Assembly (NCBI RefSeq): GCF_002776695.1
Contig: NZ_LFJC01000003.1
Location: forward strand, 6,983,982 to 7,047,981
Length of the DNA stretch: 64,000 nucleotides
Source: Bradyrhizobium nitroreducens
GTDB taxonomy: Bacteria > Pseudomonadota > Alphaproteobacteria > Rhizobiales > Xanthobacteraceae
Reading direction: 5' to 3'
In this document: positions 8,307 through 17,965 of the stretch, in pieces
How the letters are laid out: the number at the start of each line of letters is the position of its first letter
Numbering within the stretch: the stretch's first letter is position 1
Notes under the pieces: generated by a model
The model's input: the letters and a program-made list of their open reading frames with translations, nothing else
Told to the model about the DNA's origin: nothing
Database searches by the model: none
Program-made: the position numbers and the translations under genes

Positions 8307-9386
8307 CTATTTTTCCTCGCTCCAGGCGCCTGGGGCGGCGAGATCGGGCGATCGTCGGTAAACGTCCCGGAGGAACTGGTAGTTGACGGACTGAGCCAGG
8401 GGCACGTCTTCCTCACCGAGCTTGGCGAAGAGAAGGATATCCCGCAGCGTCCGCCAGCGACTCTCTTCATAGTCGCCGATCCGCCCGCCCGTCGGAAGCA
8501 CCAGCGGGCGCTGCTGCTGCAGTTCGAATCTCAGTCGCTCAGGGTTTAGCCTGGCGGGTCCCGTACCAGCGAGGACAGGCACACTCCGTGCATAGTCCGC
8601 GTAGGTGAATTGCCATCCCCGAATGAGGCCCTGAAGGGCATCGGCGATCATGGATGGCTGTTCATGGACGAGAGCGTTACTCGCGAAGTAAACCAAGCCA
8701 GGCACATGGATACCGTAGTCTTGCGGTTTAATGACATTCAGCTTCGCGAAAGCGGAACTGGCGGGATCCGGTTGCTCGTCAATTGCCGCGATGATGGCAT
8801 CGACTTCACCGGCGCGCAGGGCTTCGAAGCTGTCACGGTCTGGGACTTTGGTGATCTGGCTTCGAGGAAGTCCGAGCTGCGCCATCATGGCATCGAAAAC
8901 GACGTCGCCCTCGCTCGCCCGGCGGTACCCGACCCGCTTTCCGACCAGATCAGCCGGCCGCCGCAAACCCGAGCTTTCGAGCGTGAAGATCGCAACGGAG
9001 GTATCGAGGAAGCTTGCGGCAAAGGCCGTGACGGGAACGCCGCGCCAGGTCGCCAGCAGGAACTTGTGGCCGCTCGTCACGCCGATGGCATGTTGGCGTG
9101 CAACAGTTTGGACGAAGTCCGGGTCGGGTTGGGCGGCCAACTCAATGCGGGAGGAGAAATAGTTCTGCCTGGATGCACAGAGCTCGCCGGCGAACCGCGC
9201 CGCGTATGGCCCGTCCAACAGGAGCTTGACCGCGGCCGCAGACGGAGCCGTCGAAGTTCGTACGGATACCGCATCAGGGCGAAGCAGGAGAAGCACGGTT
9301 CCCACCAATGCCGCAGCAGCAAGGCCAAAAGCGAGGGTGCGCTTCCCCTTCGGCCGGGGCCGCCGCCGGGACTGGGTTCGAGACAA
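8307..9386 (-). CDS. NMT1/THI5-like ABC transporter substrate-binding protein
   Basis: 359 residues. A basic N-terminus (RRRPRPKGKR) is followed by one hydrophobic segment (about 18-36), so the protein is membrane anchored or secreted. The body reads as a periplasmic binding protein of the nitrate/sulfonate/thiamine-precursor class: VPVTAFAASF, RPADLVGKRVGYRR, FEALRAGEVDAIIAA and YFASNALVHEQP are typical blocks. The TTG start is supported by AGGAAG 6 bases upstream. No permease or ATPase gene lies next to it, so the partner and ligand are unknown. It is transcribed away from the initiating transferase gene. Confidence 0.8.
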   Translation of the reverse strand: MSRTQSRRRPRPKGKRTLAFGLAAAALVGTVLLLLRPDAVSVRTSTAPSAAAVKLLLDGPYAARFAGELCASRQNYFSSRIELAAQPDPDFVQTVARQHAIGVTSGHKFLLATWRGVPVTAFAASFLDTSVAIFTLESSGLRRPADLVGKRVGYRRASEGDVVFDAMMAQLGLPRSQITKVPDRDSFEALRAGEVDAIIAAIDEQPDPASSAFAKLNVIKPQDYGIHVPGLVYFASNALVHEQPSMIADALQGLIRGWQFTYADYARSVPVLAGTGPARLNPERLRFELQQQRPLVLPTGGRIGDYEESRWRTLRDILLFAKLGEEDVPLAQSVNYQFLRDVYRRSPDLAAPGAWSEEK

Positions 9387-9557
9387 CGAGGACTTCCTAA
9401 CGGGTTGTGAAATTTAACATATCAGTCGAGGCGAGATGGGCTACAATGCAGCGTGTGGGGTAAGGTTAATTTTTCCTTCGCCTTGTTTTAACAGCGATTT
9501 TGACCGATAGCACGGCTTGTTCGGGTAAATGAATTTTGCGTCAATGGGCTTGGCAGG

Positions 9558-11057
9558 ATGACCATTCTTTCCACTCGACCGGTGCCCGTCGCTGATACTA
9601 CGACGGAAATCACCGTGGTCGCGCAAGATACGGAGACCTCCACAGGTTTTGCGCCGAGATGGCTGCGCCCTGTGGTTGTCGAGCGGGCGATGGCGGTGGC
9701 CGACGCGGCGCTGATCATGGTCAGCGGGATCGGGTGCGCGGTCGGCTATCACATCGCGACAGCGGGCACGCTCGGCAAGGCGGACGTCTATGCGGCGGCG
9801 AGCGTGATGGTGGCGATCAATTTCGTCCTGCTGACGGTCGTGCAGCATGGCTATCGCCTGAAGAACATCACCAACCTGCCCCGCACGTTCCGGATGACGC
9901 TGACGACGTGGACCGGGCTGTTCGGGGCGCTGCTGGCGATCGCCTTCACGATGAAGGTCAGCGACGAGTTCTCCCGCGGCACCACGATCTCGTTCTATCT
10001 GGTCGGCCTTGCCGTCCTGCTCGCCTGGAAGACGCTGGCGGCGCGCTGGACCGCGCGCGCCTTGCGCACCGGCGCCTTCGCCAACGGCCGCGCGATCATG
10101 ATCGCCGAGTTCGGCCTTGCCAGCTCCTCCAACGCGGTCGACGACCTCGGCCAGCACGGCTACCGCCTGATGCGGGTGATGGAAATCCGACCCAAGGACC
10201 TCGCTTCGCCGCTGCTGCTCTCATCGTTGGCGCCGCGGTTCGAGGAGCTGATCGCTTACGCGCGCGAGAACCGAATCGAGCACGTCTTCCTGCTGATGAA
10301 CTGGGGCCGGCAGCACGCGATCGACAGCATTCTGGACGTGCTGAAGATCCTCCCCATCCCGGTGCACCTGGTGCCGGACCCCCACGCCGCGCGGTTCCTG
10401 CGCTATCCGCTGGTCTCCACCGGCAACACCTTCACCGCCGAGCTGCGCCGCGCGCCCTTGTCCTGGAAGGAGCGCGCGCTGAAGCGGGCGCTCGACCTCG
10501 TCGGCGCGAGCGTTGCGCTTCTCGTGTTCGCGCCGGTGATGCTGGTGACCGCAGCTCTGATCAAGCTGAGCTCGAAGGGCCCGGTGTTCTTCCGCCAGAC
10601 CCGCCACGGCTTCGGCGGGCGCGCGTTCAAGATCTTCAAGTTCCGAACCATGCGCGTGTTGGAGGACGGCCCGAAGATCAAGCAGGCTGAGAAGAACGAC
10701 CCGCGCGTCACGCCGATCGGCAAATGGCTGCGCAAGACCTCGATCGACGAGCTGCCGCAGCTCTTCAACGTGCTCAAGGGCGACATGTCGCTGGTCGGCC
10801 CCCGCCCGCACGCGGCCGCCCACAACACCGAATATGAGCAGATCATCGGCAACTACGCCTTCCGCCACCATGTCAAGCCCGGCATCACCGGCTGGGCCCA
10901 AGTTAATGGTTACCGCGGAGAAACCCGCACGCTGGAGCTAATGGAGAAGCGTGTGGAGTATGATTTGTGGTACATTAATAACTGGAGCTTGTGGTTGGAT
11001 GTCAGGATTCTATTGCGAACAGCGATGGTAACTCTGGCACGTCCTACAGCTTATTAG
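9558..11057 (+). CDS. Undecaprenyl-phosphate sugar-1-phosphate transferase (EPS-initiating)
   Basis: 499 residues. Such enzymes (ExoY/WcaJ/WbaP class) transfer a sugar phosphate, often glucose or galactose, to undecaprenyl phosphate and start the EPS repeat unit. About four N-terminal helices and a CoA-binding-like middle lead to a C-terminal transferase domain. That domain has KRALDLVGASVALLVFAPVM (membrane hairpin), GPVFFRQTRHGFGG, FKIFKFRTM, TSIDELPQLFNVLKGDMS, SLVGPRPHA and KPGITGWAQVNGYRGET. The last 50 codons (from about 10900) use many more A/T-ending codons than the rest, so a recombination junction lies in the gene. Confidence 0.93.
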   Translation: MTILSTRPVPVADTTTEITVVAQDTETSTGFAPRWLRPVVVERAMAVADAALIMVSGIGCAVGYHIATAGTLGKADVYAAASVMVAINFVLLTVVQHGYRLKNITNLPRTFRMTLTTWTGLFGALLAIAFTMKVSDEFSRGTTISFYLVGLAVLLAWKTLAARWTARALRTGAFANGRAIMIAEFGLASSSNAVDDLGQHGYRLMRVMEIRPKDLASPLLLSSLAPRFEELIAYARENRIEHVFLLMNWGRQHAIDSILDVLKILPIPVHLVPDPHAARFLRYPLVSTGNTFTAELRRAPLSWKERALKRALDLVGASVALLVFAPVMLVTAALIKLSSKGPVFFRQTRHGFGGRAFKIFKFRTMRVLEDGPKIKQAEKNDPRVTPIGKWLRKTSIDELPQLFNVLKGDMSLVGPRPHAAAHNTEYEQIIGNYAFRHHVKPGITGWAQVNGYRGETRTLELMEKRVEYDLWYINNWSLWLDVRILLRTAMVTLARPTAY

Positions 11058-11086
11058 TCAATCCGCCTGCCTGGGCTGCCCGTGCC

Positions 11087-11830
11087 ATGAATCTATTCCT
11101 CGTCCGTATTCAAAAGCTTCTCCATGGCCTCGGCTCTCAATCGGGAAGACTCGCCCTGAAAAAAGGTGTCGCGGCTAGCATTGAACACAGCGTCGCCCTG
11201 GACGGCCGCCAATACAACACAGTAGTTGATGTAGGCGGCAATGTCGGACAATTCGCTCTATTCGCGCGCGAGAAGTATCCCCATGCACGAGTGTTTAGTT
11301 TTGAGCCATTAGAAGATTGTTGGAATACGTTCGCTAGCATCTTTGATCAAGACGAGCGGGTGCAACTCTTCCGCTGTGGCATCGGCACCGAAGATACTGA
11401 AGTCGTAATCAACGTTGCGAACGCTAACGATTCTTCATCGATATTACCACCGGCGGCAATGCAAATCGAAGCGTTCGGAACTACTGTTAGCGCCACAAAG
11501 GACATACAGCTCCGTCGGCTCGCTTCTGTATTGCGAACTGATCAGATAATCGCCCCCGCCCTCCTGAAAATTGACGTTCAAGGCTTTGAATTGGACGTCC
11601 TGAAAGGCTCTAAAGAGTTGCTGAGCCTATTCGAAACTGTCTATGTAGAAGCTTCTTATGTCGAGCTCTATCAGGGCCAGGCTTTGGCTGGAGACGTTCT
11701 CGAATTCATGCGGGAGCACGGCTTCGAAATTCAAGGGGTGTATAATCAATACCAGCACCACATCAAAGGCGCCTTGCAAGCAGACTTCCTATTCAAGCGG
11801 CGCAGCACGCCGCAGCACGCGAAAAACTAA
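11087..11830 (+). CDS. FkbM family methyltransferase
   Basis: 247 residues from the chosen ATG. An earlier in-frame start at 10991 would overlap the preceding gene by 67 bases. A class I SAM-dependent methyltransferase fold is visible: VVDVGGNVGQFALFARE (SAM loop), VFSFEPLEDCW, LLKIDVQGFELDVLKGSKEL (FkbM hallmark) and YVEASYVELYQGQ. In EPS loci such enzymes usually O-methylate sugars. The gene is A+T-rich, follows the initiating transferase by 29 bases and precedes a glycosyltransferase, so it is probably in that operon. Confidence 0.85.
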   Translation: MNLFLVRIQKLLHGLGSQSGRLALKKGVAASIEHSVALDGRQYNTVVDVGGNVGQFALFAREKYPHARVFSFEPLEDCWNTFASIFDQDERVQLFRCGIGTEDTEVVINVANANDSSSILPPAAMQIEAFGTTVSATKDIQLRRLASVLRTDQIIAPALLKIDVQGFELDVLKGSKELLSLFETVYVEASYVELYQGQALAGDVLEFMREHGFEIQGVYNQYQHHIKGALQADFLFKRRSTPQHAKN

Positions 11831-11846
11831 CATCCCTCGACATTAG

Positions 11847-12911
11847 ATGAGTAAACAAAAAAGCGCGGTTCTATTCGTCAGCTTCGCACCAAATCACTCG
11901 TCCCACCATCGACGCCTACAGGACATTAGCGGCGCCGCGATTGATCTCACGATTTATAAAACGAGATCCGACAAGAACATAGAGACGCTTCTTCAGCGAA
12001 CGTTTAAGCTAACCTATATTCGGTTATTCTTCGTCTTGCTCTTCTCGAAGGCCGATGTCTTCTGGCTCTGGGGAATTGATGCTTGCTTGGTCGGCTCGGT
12101 TGCAAAAATCGTCAGACGAAAGAAGACGATTATCTGGGATATATCTGATATTAATCCTCATTTCCTTGGCAAATCGCTTAAAGCCCGCTTTTTTCGCGCA
12201 ATCGAACGGACTCTCCTGCCCACCGTCAACTGGCTCTTGCTTACCTCTCCAGAGTTTTTAACTCAGTACTATTCGATGAAGCTAAGCTCTACCAAGGTAG
12301 AAGTCATAGAAAACCTGCTCGCAGGACAGCAGCCATCTGAAGTACCTTCCCCGCCAGACCTAGCTAAGTTCAAGATAGTGTATACTGGAATTTTCCGCTC
12401 AGTACGGGCCCTACAAATTATAGCGGAAGTGGCCTCTGCCCTACCGGAACAGGTCGAATTCAACCTGTACGGCTTCTGTAGCAATGGAGCTGAGGAAGCA
12501 GAATACGAAAACCTAAAGAGCCTGCCCAACGTCACATTGCACGGAAAGTATGACATGCGAGACTTGCATCGCATCCACGCCGAGAATCATCTGATATTTG
12601 GCCTACTCGACAAAGATGCAGACGACAATGAGCGGTGGCTACTTCCTAACCGGATTTATCACGCTGGTGCCTTCAGACGGCCCATCCTGACAAACCGCGG
12701 GACATTTACAGCGAAGGTTGTTGAGCAAAGACGTTTGGGTTACGTTTGCGACTTCTCTGCATCTAGCGTGATAGAGACCATCCGCATGCTAACCGCTGAC
12801 GGCGGGCGTAGGTATAAAGAATTGACCTCTGCCATTCCAGCGGATGGAGACTACTATTTATCTGGCCACTACCGAAGGTTTATCGAAATCGTAACAAGCC
12901 CGAGCGTCTGA
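11847..12911 (+). CDS. Glycosyltransferase, GT-B type
   Basis: 354 residues. No single hallmark is perfect, but the architecture fits a GT4-like GT-B enzyme. The N-terminal domain has the FSKADVFWLWGIDACLVGS and TIIWDISDINPHFLGK segments. After a linker, FKIVYTGIFRSVRALQIIAE is the usual start of the donor-binding domain. PNRIYHAGAFRRPILTNRG corresponds to the C-terminal loop that holds the nucleotide sugar. It starts 16 bases after the FkbM gene. Donor and linkage are unknown. The low GC is like the neighbours. Confidence 0.75.
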   Translation: MSKQKSAVLFVSFAPNHSSHHRRLQDISGAAIDLTIYKTRSDKNIETLLQRTFKLTYIRLFFVLLFSKADVFWLWGIDACLVGSVAKIVRRKKTIIWDISDINPHFLGKSLKARFFRAIERTLLPTVNWLLLTSPEFLTQYYSMKLSSTKVEVIENLLAGQQPSEVPSPPDLAKFKIVYTGIFRSVRALQIIAEVASALPEQVEFNLYGFCSNGAEEAEYENLKSLPNVTLHGKYDMRDLHRIHAENHLIFGLLDKDADDNERWLLPNRIYHAGAFRRPILTNRGTFTAKVVEQRRLGYVCDFSASSVIETIRMLTADGGRRYKELTSAIPADGDYYLSGHYRRFIEIVTSPSV

Positions 12912-12991
12912 CAATTAGTTCTGGTGGCTCGACTAAACCAAAACAGTCCCAGTTTGAATTGACTTGAGCGTCCGATTGAGGCCAGAAAGCG

Positions 12992-13075
12992 ATGTTCAAC
13001 TTGCGCGCAGTGCTGCTTGTATTCAGCGCAGTGCTCTTATGGCTTGTCCTCAGTTTGATCTTTTACCCGTTCTGA
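12992..13075 (+). CDS. Possible 27-residue single-helix membrane peptide
   Basis: A very short ORF starting MFNLRAVLLVFSAVL and ending in FYPF, almost entirely one hydrophobic helix with an N-terminal Arg. It sits in the 211-base gap between the convergent glycosyltransferase and flippase genes. The only ribosome-binding signal is a weak GAGG 12 bases upstream. It may be a chance ORF. Confidence 0.25.
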   Translation: MFNLRAVLLVFSAVLLWLVLSLIFYPF

Positions 13076-13122
13076 GCGTTGCGCTGGCTCTCGCAATTTG
13101 ACCTGGCATTGTACGACGCTGT

Positions 13123-14367
13123 TTATTTGCCGCGCAGCGAAAATGCCTTCGCAATGACTCCGGATTTTTGACATGCTCTACCAAGCACTAAAACGCCTAT
13201 TATCTCCGCGAGCAACACACCTAATGCGGCGCCAGTGGCTCCAAACAGCAGCACCAACAGGAGCAGCACTGGACCAGCCAGACCCGCACAAGTAAGCTGC
13301 GCAGATGCATACTCGGCCGCGAAACCTTCGGCAAGCAAGGTATTGACGCCCAGAACCGAAGTAAGCGCCGTGAACGTTGGAGCGAATGCTACAATACGCA
13401 ACAGCGGTGCCGAATGGGCGAAAGCTCCGCCTCCCAACAGGGCTACCAATTCCTCCGAAAACAAAAAGACCGCAACTCCACACATTGCAGCTCCGATCGT
13501 GACCGCCATATTCACGAGCCCACGGATTCGCTGCTGCACTCCTCCGCTAAGCTTATGCCTCGCTGTGACAAGAAACAAAGACTGACTTACTGGCGCAACA
13601 ACTCCTAAGAGGGCAAAGCGAACTCGGTCAGCAAGCGCGTACAGCGACACTTGCACCGCGCTACTCGACACAGAAAGGGCTACAACTCCAAGATCTTTCA
13701 GAGACGACGTCGCAATGGATGCAGCAAACTGTTTGAAGTCGTTCTGGAAGATGGCGCATATCCGTGACAAAGTTGGTGGAGATCCGCCTTCGCTCTCGTT
13801 CCACACCAAAACAATACACAACACGCAAAGCAGGAGCTGCGTCAGAGCTGTGATAGCAAGAAGGATCCCAACGTCATCAGGAGCTTGCACTAGAAGATAA
13901 ACGAGTAAAATCCACAGACCCTTGCTAACTGCACTAAGCCCAGCAAAAACATAAATCTGCCCCACGCTGTACATGATCCAGCGTGGCGTAAAGGTTGTCG
14001 TGATGGGTATCATGCCACTCAAAAGAACGTAGAGCCAATTCTGGTCGGCTATTAAATACGCAGAAATTGCGAAGACGAGCAGAGCAGGAATCAACAACAT
14101 GCTTTTAAGAGCCGTCGTATCAATCGCTAGCTGGCGCAACTGCCCGTCTCTCTTTGACTCCGCTACAAGCAAAGGACCATTCACATTGAACGAGAAATCC
14201 GAAACCATTAGAACATAATTGGCATAGCTAAGCAGAACTACATAGACTCCGAATTTGTGCACGTCGAGAGCGCGCGCGATATGGGGCAAGGCCACCAGTG
14301 GAACAATGAAGTTTATCGCCTGTACCAGCACGATCGCCAGCACATTATGACCGATTTTCCGAAACAC
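13123..14367 (-). CDS. Wzx-type polysaccharide flippase
   Basis: 414 residues with about twelve hydrophobic segments, typical of the MOP/PST family that flips undecaprenyl-linked repeat units to the periplasm. The N-terminus MFRKIGHNVLAIVLVQAINF, the VPLVALPHIARALDVHKFGVY segment and the VNMAVTIGAAM block late in the protein fit Wzx/RfbX proteins. The start is a GTG, with GAAGAG just upstream. It lies 61 bases downstream of a glycosyltransferase gene on the same strand. A+T-rich like the rest of the core. Confidence 0.85.
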   Translation of the reverse strand: MFRKIGHNVLAIVLVQAINFIVPLVALPHIARALDVHKFGVYVVLLSYANYVLMVSDFSFNVNGPLLVAESKRDGQLRQLAIDTTALKSMLLIPALLVFAISAYLIADQNWLYVLLSGMIPITTTFTPRWIMYSVGQIYVFAGLSAVSKGLWILLVYLLVQAPDDVGILLAITALTQLLLCVLCIVLVWNESEGGSPPTLSRICAIFQNDFKQFAASIATSSLKDLGVVALSVSSSAVQVSLYALADRVRFALLGVVAPVSQSLFLVTARHKLSGGVQQRIRGLVNMAVTIGAAMCGVAVFLFSEELVALLGGGAFAHSAPLLRIVAFAPTFTALTSVLGVNTLLAEGFAAEYASAQLTCAGLAGPVLLLLVLLFGATGAALGVLLAEIIGVLVLGRACQKSGVIAKAFSLRGK

Positions 14368-14428
14368 AGCTCTTCATTGTCCTAGTCTAGAGGCAAAAGT
14401 TCAATACTATGCGTAGCAGGTGCAAGTG

Positions 14429-15724
14429 CTACCGCCGTACCCCAGCCAGCCCGGTCTTTATTAATTGGTAAGCACTATAAAACTGCGGCATATGCAACAA
14501 GCGAAATAGCACCTTTTGAAAAGCCGTCGGCGCCGCGCCGAGCCCGTCAAGTTGAATTGCGTTTAGCCACGCGAGATCGGGGGGCCCCTCGCCTGCGGCA
14601 TTTAGGCGGCGCTGCAGGTCCGCCTTGTCTGCTGCTGCCATAAGCGCCTCGTAGATATGGATCGCACTGGACGCAACCACGTCGACGGCAAATCGGCTTG
14701 CGACCCAAGTAGGAGCCTCGTTTCGGACACGCAGCCTTAGCGCTTGATCCTCTTGGACGCGAACCATCGCGTCCACCACACCTTCTAAATCACGAGCAAC
14801 TAACCCCCCTCGCTCGTGTCCAACGACCTCGAGCTGACTGTTATCCCGCAAGGGAGTACTGAGGGTGATAATCGGAGTGCCGCAGAGTAAGGCTTCGCAA
14901 AGAACCATTCCAAAACTCTCGCCGATTTCGGCAAGATGGAGGAAAGCATCCATTGCTGAATAGAAGCCACTTAGACGTGCATCATCATCAACCGCATCAA
15001 CCATCACGATGCGGCCTCGAATAGATTGATCAAGGTCTGCGACAAGCCTTTTATACTCGATGGGAGCGCCGACAAGCAAAAGGCCAAGATCACCTCCGCG
15101 TGCCAACGCTTCTGAGAAAGCTGGGAAAATCTTGGGAGACCATTTAGGAGATAAAGGCTGGCCAATTCGCCCGAAAAGGAAACGCGAGCTTGGTACGCCG
15201 AGAGCAGTTCTAAGAGCTTGTCGCTCCCGCTCACCTAATGGCTCGAACCGACTTACGTCGACAGCATTAGGCAAGATAGTCGCGGCAGACTGATCGCGGT
15301 TGGAGCGCCACATTGTCCACTTCATCCAGCACCAGCGCGACAGTAGGCAGTGAACATCGATTAAATTACGCGCTTCAGTCTGGTCGTAACGGGCAAACAC
15401 ATTAGTCTCGACTATTTGCGTACCATGACTGCGAAACTCCCTCAGTAGGTTCGTTTCGAAGTGGTTGGGATAGCCGGTTCTATGGATGTGAACGATGTCC
15501 GGCTGCCAACGAAGCGCTTCGTTTATGTAGTCACTTGAGCGACCTTCGTCGGGTCCAAATACGGGGACTTCATGCTCCTGATAAAACCGCTCGCGTGAGC
15601 CTCGCCTGTCGTAGCCGAGTACAGCCACGTCAATGCCCGCTCGCTGGACTCCAAGTGTAAGGTTTTGAGCGACACGCTGCGTCCCCCCAATATCAAAGTC
15701 CTTTACGATCGTTAAGACTCGCAT
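14429..15724 (-). CDS. Family 4 glycosyltransferase
   Basis: 431 residues, GT-B. The N-terminal IVKDFDIGGTQRVAQNLTLG is the acceptor-side signature of GT4 enzymes. PDIVHIHRTGYPNHFE follows, then FLFGRIGQPLSPKW, GDLGLLLVGAP and the E-x7-E-type motif ESFGMVLCEALLCGTPIIT, which binds the nucleotide sugar. The start overlaps the end of the upstream polymerase gene by 13 bases, so the two are translationally coupled. The sugar and linkage cannot be read from sequence. Confidence 0.9.
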   Translation of the reverse strand: MRVLTIVKDFDIGGTQRVAQNLTLGVQRAGIDVAVLGYDRRGSRERFYQEHEVPVFGPDEGRSSDYINEALRWQPDIVHIHRTGYPNHFETNLLREFRSHGTQIVETNVFARYDQTEARNLIDVHCLLSRWCWMKWTMWRSNRDQSAATILPNAVDVSRFEPLGERERQALRTALGVPSSRFLFGRIGQPLSPKWSPKIFPAFSEALARGGDLGLLLVGAPIEYKRLVADLDQSIRGRIVMVDAVDDDARLSGFYSAMDAFLHLAEIGESFGMVLCEALLCGTPIITLSTPLRDNSQLEVVGHERGGLVARDLEGVVDAMVRVQEDQALRLRVRNEAPTWVASRFAVDVVASSAIHIYEALMAAADKADLQRRLNAAGEGPPDLAWLNAIQLDGLGAAPTAFQKVLFRLLHMPQFYSAYQLIKTGLAGVRR

Positions 15725-17013
15725 GTACCAGCACCATCTCGATACGGCCGGCCCTGCGCCTCTGCGCTGACATCAATTGTTTTTGGATAGTATCCAAAGC
15801 TGCTCACGCCTGGATCACGAAGCCTCTGGTTTCGGCGAGAAGTTGCGCTTGGCATAAAAGATGCTAGCACAATCACCGTGATCCAATCGGACCTCCGCGC
15901 AAAAACAGGGCCGGTAAGATACTCCCCGAAAAAGACAAGCAGAACGCCCAGCAAGGCCCCACGCATAGGGGCGGGGTATGGCGAAATGACCTTCCGGAGA
16001 AGGTAAGCGCAAATGCAAATCTGGCTAATCAAGCCAAGCACACCAAAATGATAAAGGCTTGCAAGTGCTGCGTTATGAATCTCCAACCCTTGCGGGAGAT
16101 CGTTGAAGGAATACCCGTGCCCAAGAATAAATGAAGCGAAATCGATCTGGCCGAGCGTCTCCGACAACTGTGACTGCCGCGATTGAACGGTCGTAAACCG
16201 ATCTCCCAAAGTCAGCAGCTGAAGGAGGCGGTCTCCAAGAAGGCTAGACGAAGCAAGAAGATATGGAAGAACAATAGCAGGAATAGCAGCGATCGTCGCC
16301 ATGAGGAGACCGTACCGGCGAGCGAGCACTAGCTGTGCAGCCAGAGCTGCGGCGACGGACCCAACCGCAGTCAGCGACGCAGAGGAGATCATGGAATAGG
16401 CATCGACGAATATTGCCGCGAGCAAAACGCCAGCTGTAAAGGGGTGCCTAGCTACCCTCCGAGCAAGCAACAGATGTAAGGCCAATACCATGCCGATACC
16501 GGCGATAGCTCCGGCCTCAATGGGATGTTCCGCCAGGCCGGTGGCGCGCAGCCACTCCTGCGTCCCGGTGTTGAACACGGGCGAGATGCTTGTAAAGAGA
16601 CGAAATTGCCCCTGCAGGATAACAAAGGCAGACGAAATACCCGCCGAGAGAGCCAGCCAAAAAGCTGCTTCGTTGAAGCTCAAAATACACTTACGAACTA
16701 TCAGACTCGCCATGACAAACATCGCGATCATCGCTATGGCGATGACGATACACTTAGCAATGTGTTCACCGACTGCCGCGCTAGGTATCGCTGACGCTAT
16801 CGATGCAATCACAAAGAACAACTGACTCTCGGCGATCAGGCGAAGATCCCTATCATCGGAAATTGTCTTGTCCGCTGGAGAGGCCAACAAAAGAACAGCA
16901 ATGCAGACAGGGGCCAGAACGTCAAAAATCGTGATGCCAGCCACGCGTATCGCGCTCCAGAGCGATACTAACAAGCACAAGATCGCAAGATAACGCGCAG
17001 TCGCACGAAACAT
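15712..17013 (-). CDS. Wzy-like EPS polymerase / O-antigen ligase-like protein
   Basis: 433 residues, strongly hydrophobic with roughly eleven membrane segments. A WzyC-like region late in the protein contains FILGHGYSFNDLPQGLEIHN, matching the periplasmic loop in which a Gly-His-Gly turn is followed by a conserved H-N. Together with the Wzx gene in the same operon it is the best candidate for the polymerase of this EPS. The coding strand is A+T-richer than the polymerase-like genes at 23-25 and 28-29.5 kb. The C-terminal about 50 residues are hydrophilic. Confidence 0.8.
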   Translation of the reverse strand: MFRATARYLAILCLLVSLWSAIRVAGITIFDVLAPVCIAVLLLASPADKTISDDRDLRLIAESQLFFVIASIASAIPSAAVGEHIAKCIVIAIAMIAMFVMASLIVRKCILSFNEAAFWLALSAGISSAFVILQGQFRLFTSISPVFNTGTQEWLRATGLAEHPIEAGAIAGIGMVLALHLLLARRVARHPFTAGVLLAAIFVDAYSMISSASLTAVGSVAAALAAQLVLARRYGLLMATIAAIPAIVLPYLLASSSLLGDRLLQLLTLGDRFTTVQSRQSQLSETLGQIDFASFILGHGYSFNDLPQGLEIHNAALASLYHFGVLGLISQICICAYLLRKVISPYPAPMRGALLGVLLVFFGEYLTGPVFARRSDWITVIVLASFMPSATSRRNQRLRDPGVSSFGYYPKTIDVSAEAQGRPYRDGAGTCES

Positions 17014-17227
17014 GAAAAATTCAACCTAACCTTGTTTGCGTGCACTTTGCTTTCATAGCGTAATTGATATGCTCATCGTCAGGACATCATCGAAAGTTAA
17101 CAGGTAGTCGAAACTTGAGCGCCTTTTGCGGAGAGTTAACAATATACTGAAAAGCTTAGCTTCCGACTGCCCTCCCTCGTACAAACTTCAAACAAATGCC
17201 TGCTAAAGTCTCCGTAGGAGAGCCATT
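17014..17227. promoter_or_regulatory. Divergent promoter region between wzy-like and FkbM genes
   Basis: 214 A+T-rich bases with no ORF, lying between the start of the minus-strand wzy-glycosyltransferase-wzx group and the start of the plus-strand FkbM-GH16 pair. It must carry both promoters. GTAGGAGAG at 17214-17222 is the FkbM ribosome-binding site. No operator palindrome stood out. Confidence 0.45.
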
Positions 17228-17965
17228 ATGACAACCATTGATACGCTTCAACCACTTATCCATTCCATCTCGAATTTCGTTCCGGCCGTCGTCCAAAAGC
17301 GACTTTTCGGAAATGCTATGGCTGATCGTTTGACGAACCTGCGAAACCTAGGCTTCAGGCCCAACAACATCCTAGATGTAGGCGCATACGTCGGCCGCTG
17401 GACTGAGGTTACGCGCAGAATTTTTCCGGAAGCCAAATTTTTAATGGTTGAGGCTCAGGAAAGCAAGCGTGAACTCCTTAACGCAATTGTAGCTGGCGCT
17501 CGTGGCCAGGCTCAAGTTGATATTGCTTTAGTGGGATCCACCCCGGGAGAGGCGACGTTCTACGAAATGGAAACCGGGTCTTCAATGTATCCTGAAATGA
17601 CCGCTGTACCCAGGACTAAGGTGACCAAACAGCGCACGACGATCGACGAGGTGGTTGCGCGGAACGGGATCGAGCAGATCGATTTCGCAAAGCTCGACGT
17701 CCAAGGTGCTGAGCTTGACGTGCTTGCTGGAGGAACGAAGCTACTGAAAACGTGCGAATTGTTTCTGTTGGAAGCATCCGTCGCCCCTTATAATGAGGGA
17801 GCCCCTCTGATTGCCGATGTAGTTGCGTTCATGTCGCAGAAAGGATTTCGGCTCTTCGATCTTTGCGAAATCAAAAGAGCTCGATCTACAAATTTTGTCC
17901 TCCAAGTTGATCTGCTCTTTGCACGATCAGACAGAGATATGTCTCGGGGCTGGTCCCCTGCATGA
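17228..17965 (+). CDS. FkbM family methyltransferase
   Basis: 245 residues. SAM-binding ILDVGAYVGRWTEVTRR, KFLMVEAQESKRELL, the FkbM hallmark DFAKLDVQGAELDVLAGGTK and ELFLLEASVAPYNEG are all visible. An AGGAGAG site 5 bases before the ATG supports the start. It is only distantly similar to the FkbM gene at 11.1 kb, so the two probably methylate different positions or sugars. The stop overlaps the start of the next gene as ATGA (17962-17965), tying it to the secreted glycanase. Confidence 0.88.
   Translation: MTTIDTLQPLIHSISNFVPAVVQKRLFGNAMADRLTNLRNLGFRPNNILDVGAYVGRWTEVTRRIFPEAKFLMVEAQESKRELLNAIVAGARGQAQVDIALVGSTPGEATFYEMETGSSMYPEMTAVPRTKVTKQRTTIDEVVARNGIEQIDFAKLDVQGAELDVLAGGTKLLKTCELFLLEASVAPYNEGAPLIADVVAFMSQKGFRLFDLCEIKRARSTNFVLQVDLLFARSDRDMSRGWSPA

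Noticed and set aside
9441..10157. Minus-strand ORF over the 5' part of the initiating transferase
   Set aside because: Low-complexity Arg/Asp/Gln-rich shadow of a well-supported gene.
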